This document shows, one piece after another, positions 1 to 5,339 of a stretch of DNA of 5,339 nt. Position numbers and translations under genes: made by a program. Where the stretch lies: assembly GCA_028287225.1 (NCBI GenBank), contig JAQBPZ010000410.1, positions 1 through 5,339 on the forward strand. Direction: 5' to 3'. The notes under the pieces are model-generated. The model had not been told where the DNA came from. It did no database searches and saw only the letters and a program-made list of their open reading frames with translations. Positions within the stretch are counted from its first letter, which is position 1. Each line of letters opens with the position of its first letter. The stretch is from Gemmatimonadota bacterium (lineage in GTDB: Bacteria > Gemmatimonadota > Gemmatimonadetes > Gemmatimonadales > Gemmatimonadaceae).

Positions 1-792
1 CAGGTAGTCGCGCAGGGGCTGCTTGTCGAAGCTCGGCTGCGGGCCGCCCGGCGCATACTGGCGGGCGTCCCAGAATCGCGAGCTGTCGGGGGTGAGCACT
101 TCGTCGATCAGGCGGATGGTGCCGCCGGCGTCGCGGCCGAACTCGAACTTGGTGTCGGCGATGATGATGCCACGGCTGCGCGCAAGCTCGGCACCCTGCG
201 CATAGATCGCGCGGCTCATGCGCTCCAGCGCGGCGGCATCGTCGGCGCCGAGCCGGCGGGCGACCTCGGCGACCGGAATGTTCTCGTCGTGCCCGGTCTC
301 CGCCTTGGTCGCGGGCGAGAAGCGCGGCGGATCCAGCCGGTCGCTCTCGCGCAGCGCCGCGGGCATCGGCTCGCCGGCGAGCGTGCCCGACGCGGCGTAC
401 TCCTTCCACGCCGAGCCGCTGAGATAGCCGCGGATGACGCACTCGATGGGGAAGACCTCGGTGCGGCGGCAGAGCATGGCGCGGCCCACGAGCGCGGCGC
501 GATGCGGGCGCAGCGCGGGCACCGCGCCGACGATCTCGTCGGCGTCGGCGCTCAGCAGGTGGTGCGGCACCAGGGTGCCGAGCTGGCCGAGCCACCACGC
601 GGTCATCTGGGTGAGGACCGCGCCCTTGTGCGGCACGCGCTCCGCCATCACCACGTCGAACGCGCTCACGCGGTCGCTCGCGACGAGCAGGAGGCGGTCC
701 GCATCCACCTCGTACACCTCGCGCACCTTGCCGCTGCGGAGCAGGGGCAGCGGAATCCGCGCGGTGGCCTGGTCGGCGAGCGCCGGCGTCAA
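1..792 (-). CDS. purC: SAICAR synthase (phosphoribosylaminoimidazole-succinocarboxamide synthase), 3' end cut by window
   Basis: PurC is a cytoplasmic enzyme that joins CAIR and L-aspartate, using ATP, to give SAICAR in de novo purine synthesis. 264 codons are visible. Seen: the N-terminal ATP-binding motif SGKVREVYEV (residues 20-29), ASDRVSAFDVVM (38-49), IECVIRGYLSGSAWKEY (116-132), TKAETGHDENI (162-172), ADTKFEFG (212-219) and the family signature LIDEVLTPDSSRFW (228-241), then QPSFDKQ near the edge. The set matches the longer, yeast Ade1-like form of roughly 290-300 residues, so only a short C-terminal piece should be missing. The start is TTG at 792-790, preceded by a strong Shine-Dalgarno sequence. 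It overlaps the purB stop as TTGA. No alternative in-frame start lies before the ATP-binding motif. It is the fifth gene of the operon, and its product is the substrate of the upstream-encoded PurB. The frame is intact throughout. Confidence 0.97.
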   Translation of the reverse strand, partial: MTPALADQATARIPLPLLRSGKVREVYEVDADRLLLVASDRVSAFDVVMAERVPHKGAVLTQMTAWWLGQLGTLVPHHLLSADADEIVGAVPALRPHRAALVGRAMLCRRTEVFPIECVIRGYLSGSAWKEYAASGTLAGEPMPAALRESDRLDPPRFSPATKAETGHDENIPVAEVARRLGADDAAALERMSRAIYAQGAELARSRGIIIADTKFEFGRDAGGTIRLIDEVLTPDSSRFWDARQYAPGGPQPSFDKQPLRDYL

Positions 793-2225
793 ACGCGCAC
801 CTCCTCCATCACCGGCGCCTCGTCGGTGGTCCCCGCCAGGAGCGGCTCCACGACTTCGGCGAGGAACTCGTCCACCTGCTGCGGCGCGCGGCCCACGAAG
901 CGGTGCGGGTCCATCGTGGCCTCCAGCTCGTCGCGCGTCATCCCGAAGGCATCGTCGGCCGCGATGCGGTCCAGCAGGTCGTTGCGGGGAGCGCCGTCCT
1001 TGATCGCACGCGCGGCATCGATGCTGTACCGGCGGATCCGCTCGTGCGCCTCCTGCCGGTTGCCCCCCGAGCGCACCGCCTTCACGATGAGCTCCTCCGT
1101 GGCCATGAAGGGCAGCTCGTCCATGAGCCGGCGCCGGATGCGCGCGGGATGCACCTCCAGCCCGGACGCCACGTTCTCCATCAGGCCCAGGATGGCGTCG
1201 GTGGCGAGGAACGACTCGGGGATCACCAGGCGGCGGTTGGCGCTGTCATCGAGCGTGCGCTCGAAGAACTGCACGCCGTGCGTCTGGTTCGCGTTCGGCT
1301 CCAGCGACGCGACGAACCGCGCGAGCGACGCGATGCGCTCCGACCGCATCGGGTTCCGCTTGTACGCCATGGCCGACGAGCCGATCTGGTCCCGCTCGAA
1401 CGGCTCCTCGATCTCGCCGAACGCCTGGAGCATGCGCACGTCGGCGCTGAACTTGGCCGCGCTCGCCGAGACCCCCCCCACCACCCCGAGCACCTGCGCG
1501 TCGAGCTTGCGGCTGTACGTCTGGCCGCTCACCGGGATGGACCCCGGAAAGCCGATCGCGGCGGTCACGAGGCGGTCCAGCTCGCGGACCTTCGCGTGGT
1601 CTCCCTCGAAGATCTCGAGGAAGCTCGCCTGCGTGCCCGTCGTCCCCTTCACGCCCCGGCAGGGCAGGGTGGCGATGCGATGATCCAGGTCGGCGAGGTC
1701 CAGCACGAGGTCCTGCATCCAGAGCGTCGCGCGCTTGCCCACGGTGGTCGGCTGCGCGGGCTGGAGGTGCGTGTAGCCGAGGGTCGGCTCGTCGCGCCAC
1801 TCGCGCGCGAAGGCCGCCAGCGCCCGCAGGACCCGCACCACCTTGCCGCGCAGCAGGACGAGCCCGCGGCGCATCAGGATCAGGTCGGCGTTGTCGGTGA
1901 CGAACGCGCTCGTGGCCCCGAGGTGGATGAACTTGTGCGCGGCCGGCGCCACGTCGCCGAAGGCATGGACGTGGGCCATGACGTCGTGCCGGAAGCGGCG
2001 CTCGTAGACCGCCACCGCGGCAAAGTCGATGTCGTCGAGGTGCGCCCGCATCTGGGCGAGCGCCTCGTCGGGGATGGGCACGCCGAGCCGCTGCTCGGCC
2101 TCCGCGAGGGCGAGCCAGAGGCGGCGCCACAGCCCGTGGCGCATCTGCGGGGACCAGAGCTCGAGCATCGCGCGGGATGCATAGCGCTCGGCGAGGGGGG
2201 ACGAATAGCGGTCATGCCCGGTCAT
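789..2225 (-). CDS. purB: Adenylosuccinate lyase, eukaryote-like subfamily
   Basis: PurB is a cytoplasmic enzyme of the fumarase/aspartase superfamily. It removes fumarate from SAICAR to give AICAR, and from adenylosuccinate to give AMP. The 478 residues match the family's full length. Seen: RYASRAM near the N-terminus, RHDVMAHVH (79-87), HLGATS (101-106), YTHLQPAQPTTVGKR (151-165, with the likely catalytic His153), GVKGTTGTQASFLEIFEGDH (191-210), the superfamily signature GSSAMAYKRNPMRSE (282-296, with the serine of the flexible loop), WF-like QFFERTLDDSANRR (319-332) and LPFMATEE (371-378). From memory of the families, these blocks resemble human ADSL and yeast Ade13 far more than E. coli or Bacillus PurB. 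The ATG at 2225 overlaps the protease stop as ATGA. I see no good Shine-Dalgarno before it, so translation probably depends on coupling. The C-terminal tail ends MEEVRV and encodes the purC ribosome binding site. Confidence 0.97.
   Translation of the reverse strand: MTGHDRYSSPLAERYASRAMLELWSPQMRHGLWRRLWLALAEAEQRLGVPIPDEALAQMRAHLDDIDFAAVAVYERRFRHDVMAHVHAFGDVAPAAHKFIHLGATSAFVTDNADLILMRRGLVLLRGKVVRVLRALAAFAREWRDEPTLGYTHLQPAQPTTVGKRATLWMQDLVLDLADLDHRIATLPCRGVKGTTGTQASFLEIFEGDHAKVRELDRLVTAAIGFPGSIPVSGQTYSRKLDAQVLGVVGGVSASAAKFSADVRMLQAFGEIEEPFERDQIGSSAMAYKRNPMRSERIASLARFVASLEPNANQTHGVQFFERTLDDSANRRLVIPESFLATDAILGLMENVASGLEVHPARIRRRLMDELPFMATEELIVKAVRSGGNRQEAHERIRRYSIDAARAIKDGAPRNDLLDRIAADDAFGMTRDELEATMDPHRFVGRAPQQVDEFLAEVVEPLLAGTTDEAPVMEEVRV
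799..807 (-). promoter_or_regulatory. Shine-Dalgarno sequence of purC inside the end of purB
   Basis: On the minus strand GGAGGAGGT reads from 807 to 799, six bases before the TTG start of purC. It is the clearest ribosome binding site in the window and decides the unusual TTG start. It lies within the last purB codons (Glu-Glu-Val), so purB translation runs through it, which fits coupled translation of the two purine genes. Confidence 0.85.
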
Positions 2226-3619
2226 CGAATCACGAAGTCCGTGTAGGAGATCTGGCCCTGCCGCTCGAAGAAGAGACGTATCGGCCCACGTCCCGCATAA
2301 TAGTCAACCGCACGCGACACGTCCTCGGCGGACCCCACGGGCGTGCGGTTGATCTGAACGATCACGTCGCCGGCCTGGAGCCCGAGCTCCCCGGTCATCC
2401 GCTCGCTGGCGCGGTAGACCAGGGCGCCGCGCGAGGCGGCAATGGCCCGCTCCGCGCGGATGGCCGGCGTGAGCGAGACCAGCTCCAGCTCGCGGAGCAC
2501 CTGGACCTTGGGCGCCGTGACCTCGGGAAGGTCCGCGACGGTGACGGACACCGCGACATCCCCGCCGCCGCGGCGGAGCACGAGCGGGGCCTCCTCACCC
2601 ACGCGCAGGTCCAGGAGTGCCGCGTCCCAGTCGAAGCGGTTGCGGATCGGGCGGTTCCGCGCCCGCGTGATCACGTCGCCGGGCCGGATGCCCGCCCGCG
2701 CCGCCGGGGAGCCGGCGGTGACCCCCGCCACGGTGGCGCCGCGCGCGATGAGGTCCCGCGCGTTCTGGGTCCGGACCGGCTCCAGATGGACACCGATCCA
2801 CGCCCGGCGGACCCGCCCATGGCTCAGCAGGTCGTCGGCAACGCGGCGGGCCCGGTTGATGGGGATCGCGAACCCCAGGCCGATGGACCCGCCGCTGGTG
2901 GAGTAGATGGAGGAGTTCACCCCGATCACCTCGCCCCCCGCGCTCACGAGCGGCCCGCCGGAGTTGCCGGGATTGATCGACGCATCGGTCTGGATCATGT
3001 CGAAGTACGCGGACGGCCCCTCGCCGCGGGCCACGAGGTTCCGGCCGACGCCGCTGATGACCCCCGCGGTAACGGTCGGCTCGGAGTTGCCCAGCATGAA
3101 CCCGTAGGGGTTGCCGATGGCGATGGCCCACTCGCCCACGAGCAGGTTGTCGGAGTCGCCGAGCGGCGCCACCGGCAGGCCCGTCGCCTGCACCTGGAGC
3201 ACCGCGAGGTCGTTCGTCTCGTCGGTGCCGATGACCCGCGCCGGATACGTGGTGCCGTCGCGCATCATCACGGAGATCGTGGAGGCGCCCGCCACCACGT
3301 GCGCATTCGTCACGATCACCCCCTCGGGGCGGATGACGAAGCCGGAGCCGAGCCCCGCCTGCGTCTGGGTGCCTCCCGAGCGGCCGCCGAAGAAGAAGTC
3401 GAACGGGTCCGCCTGCACGCGCTGGACGACCTCGGTCTGCACGGTGACCACCGCGGGGGCCACGCGGCCCACCGCATCGGTGATCGCGGTGCGACGCGAC
3501 GCGGAGATGTTCGCGGCCCGCGCCGCGTCGTCGGTGCGCGCCACCTGGGCGGCGGATTCCCGGGAGCCGCTGCAGGCGGCGGCGAGGACGGCGACAGCGA
3601 GGCAGGCACCGAGTCGCAT
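2222..3619 (-). CDS. DegP/HtrA-family serine protease, lipoprotein with two PDZ domains
   Basis: A trypsin-fold (S1C) envelope protease and probable chaperone that degrades or refolds damaged exported proteins. With the start at 3619 it has 465 residues, close to DegP length. Seen: a lipoprotein signal, MR, a hydrophobic run and lipobox LAAAC with Cys16; the next residue is Ser, not the Asp of the inner-membrane retention rule, so an outer-membrane location is possible. The catalytic triad is complete: His107 in VTNAHVV, Asp137 in TNDLAVL and Ser220 in NPGNSGGPLV. PDZ1 spans about 275-362 (GSPAARAGIRPGDVIT) and PDZ2 about 375-457 (GLQAGDVIVQINRTPV). The start is uncertain. ATG 3619-3617 forms TGATG with the upstream stop. 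ATG 3634-3632 adds five residues (MATQL) and overlaps by 16 bases. Neither has a clear Shine-Dalgarno. A longer upstream open frame to 3808 is only aldolase-gene shadow. The stop overlaps purB as ATGA. A more specific name (degP, degQ, mucD) cannot be chosen. Confidence 0.95.
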   Translation of the reverse strand: MRLGACLAVAVLAAACSGSRESAAQVARTDDAARAANISASRRTAITDAVGRVAPAVVTVQTEVVQRVQADPFDFFFGGRSGGTQTQAGLGSGFVIRPEGVIVTNAHVVAGASTISVMMRDGTTYPARVIGTDETNDLAVLQVQATGLPVAPLGDSDNLLVGEWAIAIGNPYGFMLGNSEPTVTAGVISGVGRNLVARGEGPSAYFDMIQTDASINPGNSGGPLVSAGGEVIGVNSSIYSTSGGSIGLGFAIPINRARRVADDLLSHGRVRRAWIGVHLEPVRTQNARDLIARGATVAGVTAGSPAARAGIRPGDVITRARNRPIRNRFDWDAALLDLRVGEEAPLVLRRGGGDVAVSVTVADLPEVTAPKVQVLRELELVSLTPAIRAERAIAASRGALVYRASERMTGELGLQAGDVIVQINRTPVGSAEDVSRAVDYYAGRGPIRLFFERQGQISYTDFVIR

Positions 3620-4281
3620 CAGTTGAGTGGCCATGCGCGGCGGAGGCGGGCGACGTCGCCGAGGAACCGGTCGACGCCGCGGTCGGTGAGGGGGTGGAGG
3701 AAGAGGGCGCGGCACTGGTCCGCGCTCAGGGCCACGGCGTCCGCGCCGGCCGCGGCGCAGAGCCCGAACTGGGAGGGCGACGACGGGTGCATGGCGATGA
3801 TGTCGCACTCGGCGCGCGACCGGTCGAACGCCGCGCGGATGTCGCGCACCACGCTCAGGGCGTCGAGCCCGGCGGCGTCGAGCTGGTCCAGCGCGGTCAC
3901 CACGCTGGAGGCGCCGGCGCGGGCCGCGAGGAGGGCCTGCGCCGTGTTGAACACGTGGGTGGCGGCCACGCGTATGCCGTCGGCCTGGAGGCGACGCATG
4001 GCGCCGAGCGTCTCCTCCACGAGGGGAACCTGGACGACGATCTGGTCGGAGAGGCGCGCGAGCTCCTTGCCGTCGCGCCAGGCGCCCTCGTCGTCGATGG
4101 ACTGCACCGTGGCGAACACCGGGCCGTGGATCATGCGCGCCAGGTCGCCCAGGTGCGCGCGTGCGTCGTGCGAGCCCTCGTCGGCGAGGAGCCCGGGCGT
4201 GGTGACGAGGCCATCGAGCATCCCGTGCGCGGCGCCCCAGGCCACGTCGTCGGTCTGCGCGGTGGCGAAGAAGATCTTCAT
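3619..4281 (-). CDS. Transaldolase/fructose-6-phosphate aldolase-fold protein, probably catalytically inactive
   Basis: The 220 residues equal the length of E. coli fructose-6-phosphate aldolase (FSA/TalC group) and follow its layout: MKIFFATAQ at the first strand, MLDGLVTTPGLLADEG (21-36), IVVQVPLVEETLGAMRRL (81-98), GIRVAATHVFNTAQALLAARAGAS (102-125) and a C-terminal half with AGADAVALS (178-186). The fold assignment is good. The chemistry is doubtful. Aligned by eye with FSA from memory, the Schiff-base lysine (FSA Lys85, in VVKVP) is Gln84, the N-terminal Asp6 is Ala6, and Asn28 of TTNP is Thr28. Tyr131 and Arg134 correspond to Ala130 and Gln133, and Ser166 falls on a His. The frame is open, codon use matches the neighbours, and both ends overlap adjacent genes. 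It therefore looks like a maintained gene rather than a decaying one. Its role is unknown: a non-catalytic partner or a changed activity are both possible. Databases probably label it transaldolase. Confidence 0.85.
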   Translation of the reverse strand: MKIFFATAQTDDVAWGAAHGMLDGLVTTPGLLADEGSHDARAHLGDLARMIHGPVFATVQSIDDEGAWRDGKELARLSDQIVVQVPLVEETLGAMRRLQADGIRVAATHVFNTAQALLAARAGASSVVTALDQLDAAGLDALSVVRDIRAAFDRSRAECDIIAMHPSSPSQFGLCAAAGADAVALSADQCRALFLHPLTDRGVDRFLGDVARLRRAWPLN

Positions 4282-5054
4282 GGGCTCACAAGATAGAGGT
4301 CCGCCGGGTACTCGACCCGGTCCAGGAACAGCGCGTGCGCCGGGGCGGGGGCGGACACCTCGTCGTTCGTGTCCGCGAGGAGCAGCGCGTCGATGTCGGC
4401 GAGCGGCCGGCGGCCGGTGGCGACGTCCATCATCGTGGCCACGAGAAACCGGACCATGTGGTGCAGGAAGCGGTTCGACTCGATCTCGAGCACCAGTCCG
4501 CCGGGCCGGTCCAGCCAGCGCATCTCGCGGATGTGGCAGCGGTGATCGTCCGAGGGGGGCGCGGTGCCACGGACCGCGAAGGCGCGGAAGCAGTGCAGAC
4601 CCACGAAGCGCGCGGCGGCCGCGGCGAGCAGGGCGCGGTCCAGCGGCCGGTCCATGGCCCACTCGGTGCCACGCCGGAATGGCGACGCCGCGGCGCCGTC
4701 GGTGCCCACGTAGTAGCTGTAGCGCCGCGCCGTCGCGCTGAACCGGGCATGGAAGTCATCCCGCATCGCGTGGGACGACGCCACCCAGATGTCGTGCGGC
4801 AGGATGCCGTTCATCGCGCGGCGGAGGGTCGCGGCGGTCCATCGCTCGGGCGCGCGGACGCCGACCGCCTGGCCGCGCGCATGCACGCCCGCATCCGTGC
4901 GTCCCGAGCCGAGTGCCGCGGTCGGCGCGGCGCAGAGGCGCGAGAGCGCCTCCTCGACCACTCCCTGCACGGTGCGTCGGTCCGGCTGCCGCTGCCATCC
5001 GCTGAACCCCGTGCCATCGTAGTGCAACACGAGCTGCAGCATCCGAGTCGGCAT
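4278..5054 (-). CDS. truA: tRNA pseudouridine(38-40) synthase TruA
   Basis: TruA converts uridines 38-40 of the tRNA anticodon arm to pseudouridine, which stabilises decoding. It works as a cytoplasmic dimer. The 258-residue product has the family's usual length. Seen: the N-terminal strand LQLVLHYDGTGFSGWQRQP (6-24), TVQGVVEEAL (28-37), the catalytic motif GRTDAGVHARGQ (51-62, nucleophile Asp54), RRYSYYV (110-116), FVGLHCFRAF (150-159), the core NRFLHHMVRFLVATMMDV (194-211) and the closing APAHALFLDRVEYP (237-250). The start chosen is ATG 5054. ATG 5042 (MLQLV) is possible and would match many homologues. An upstream TTG at 5090 is in frame, but it coincides with the probable -35 box. There is no Shine-Dalgarno before any of them. 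The stop overlaps the next gene as ATGA. It is the first gene of the five-gene operon. Confidence 0.96.
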   Translation of the reverse strand: MPTRMLQLVLHYDGTGFSGWQRQPDRRTVQGVVEEALSRLCAAPTAALGSGRTDAGVHARGQAVGVRAPERWTAATLRRAMNGILPHDIWVASSHAMRDDFHARFSATARRYSYYVGTDGAAASPFRRGTEWAMDRPLDRALLAAAAARFVGLHCFRAFAVRGTAPPSDDHRCHIREMRWLDRPGGLVLEIESNRFLHHMVRFLVATMMDVATGRRPLADIDALLLADTNDEVSAPAPAHALFLDRVEYPADLYLVSP

Positions 5055-5061
5055 CAGGGGA

Positions 5062-5090
5062 AAGTTACCGGTCTGGAAGTCTGCTGACAA
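5062..5090 (-). promoter_or_regulatory. Probable promoter of the truA operon, giving a leaderless or near-leaderless transcript
   Basis: On the minus strand TTGTCA (5090-5085, five of six to the sigma-70 -35 consensus) is followed by exactly 17 bases and then TAACTT (5067-5062), which fits the loose TANNNT -10 pattern. The last T lies seven bases before the truA ATG at 5054, so transcription would begin on or beside the start codon. The absence of a Shine-Dalgarno fits leaderless translation. Short boxes occur by chance in any sequence, so spacing and position carry the argument. Confidence 0.5.
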
Positions 5091-5110
5091 CTCGGGCGGT
5101 CCGTGAGGGC

Positions 5111-5185
5111 GTTTGCGGTGAGCGGCTGGCGGTCGGGCCTCGGGGTGGTCGTACCGCTGGTAACCGCTCTACAACGGCTTTTGCA
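5111..5185. repeat. Repeat unit A (diverged), about 75 bp
   Basis: The unit begins GTTTGCGGT at 5111-5119, as unit B does at 5186. It carries the shared core GGTC-GGGCCTCGGGG at 5131-5145, then TACCGC (5152-5157) and AACCGCTC (5162-5169). The 23 bases at 5111-5133 are also the reverse complement of 5228-5250 in unit B with one mismatch, so A and B could pair across about 100 bases. The second half has drifted most. It is the copy nearest the truA promoter. Confidence 0.6.
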
Positions 5186-5260
5186 GTTTGCGGTTGGCAG
5201 TGAGCGGTCAGGCCTCGGGACGCCTCTACCGCCAACCGCTCACCGCAAACCGCTAACGCC
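5186..5260. repeat. Repeat unit B, about 75 bp, partly palindromic
   Basis: The outer arms GTTTGCGGT (5186-5194) and ACCGCAAAC (5242-5250) are perfect complements. Inner arms GCGGT (5204-5208) and ACCGC (5228-5232), with AGGC (5210-5213) and GCCT (5222-5225), close a small loop around CTCGGGAC. From 5203 to 5261 it matches unit C at a constant offset of 72 bases, with 54 of 59 positions identical. The structure is REP-like; I see no transposase or target-site duplication. Confidence 0.75.
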
Positions 5261-5333
5261 CTTGCCGTTGGCAGAGCGGTCAGGCCTCGGGATGCTTCGA
5301 CGGCCAACCGCTCACCGCAAACCGCCAACGCCC
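5261..5333. repeat. Repeat unit C, about 73 bp, partly palindromic
   Basis: This unit follows directly on B. The match to B starts with TTG-CGTTGGCAG (5262-5274), skips two bases (TG) present in B, then runs from 5275 to 5333 with five substitutions. One of these turns the inner ACCGC arm into ACGGC and weakens that stem. CGTTGGC (5266-5272) can instead pair with GCCAACG (5324-5330). The window ends six bases later, so further copies may lie beyond. Confidence 0.75.
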
Positions 5334-5339
5334 GCCAGG

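Noticed and set aside
1348..1380. Ala287 in place of the common Pro in the PurB signature (SSAMAYKRNP)
   Set aside because: I recall the same Ala in yeast Ade13, so it is probably normal subfamily variation and not a damaged active site.
289..2246. Two plus-strand open frames of about 450 codons opposite purC and purB
   Set aside because: Both are low-complexity shadows of the purine genes, with no family motif and no ribosome binding site argument.
3619..3808. N-terminal extension of the protease up to 3808
   Set aside because: The added residues are Arg/Pro-rich, overlap the aldolase-like gene, and would bury the lipoprotein signal.
2177..4741. An 854-codon open frame on the plus strand
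   Set aside because: It lies antisense to four well-supported genes, is dominated by Arg, Ala, Gly and Pro, and shows no recognisable domain. Long antisense frames are expected in sequence with such GC-rich third codon positions.
5065..5328. A minus-strand frame whose translation repeats the peptide LAVCGERLAVEASRGLTA
   Set aside because: The peptide repeat comes from the 72-base DNA repeat, whose period happens to be a multiple of three. The DNA-level palindromes explain it better, and the frame overlaps the truA promoter and start.
5111..5339. CRISPR array
   Set aside because: The repeated units adjoin directly, are long, imperfect and internally palindromic, and there are no unique spacers of constant length and no cas genes.

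Overview
The window is very GC-rich bacterial chromosome, coding on the minus strand almost from end to end. It suggests a Gemmatimonadota-like bacterium. The reasons are the strong G/C bias at third codon positions, the PurB and PurC subtypes, a probably leaderless first gene, and a palindromic repeat built on GCGGT/ACCGC. No 16S rRNA or lineage-specific marker is present, so the phylum is an inference.

Layout in the direction of transcription, from high to low coordinates: (1) 5055-5339 is non-coding. It holds three tandem, partly palindromic repeat units of about 72-75 bp, followed by a probable promoter directly in front of the first gene. (2) truA, tRNA pseudouridine synthase, 5054-4278. 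(3) A short protein of the transaldolase/fructose-6-phosphate aldolase fold, 4281-3619. It appears to lack the Schiff-base lysine and most other active-site residues. (4) A DegP/HtrA-type serine protease, 3619-2222, with a lipoprotein signal, an intact catalytic triad and two PDZ domains. (5) purB, adenylosuccinate lyase of the eukaryote-like subfamily, 2225-789. (6) purC, SAICAR synthase, 792-1, cut off by the window edge.

All four gene junctions overlap by one or four bases (ATGA, TGATG, ATGA, TTGA), so the five genes almost certainly form one translationally coupled operon. PurC and PurB catalyse consecutive steps of de novo purine synthesis (PurC makes SAICAR, and PurB cleaves it to AICAR and also makes AMP). 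TruA modifies the tRNA anticodon arm. The protease belongs to envelope quality control. The aldolase-like protein has no obvious role.

The points most worth a second look are the apparently inactive aldolase-fold protein kept inside a tight operon, the envelope protease wedged between tRNA-modification and purine genes, and the repeat array at the right edge. I did not find a clearly new multi-gene system.
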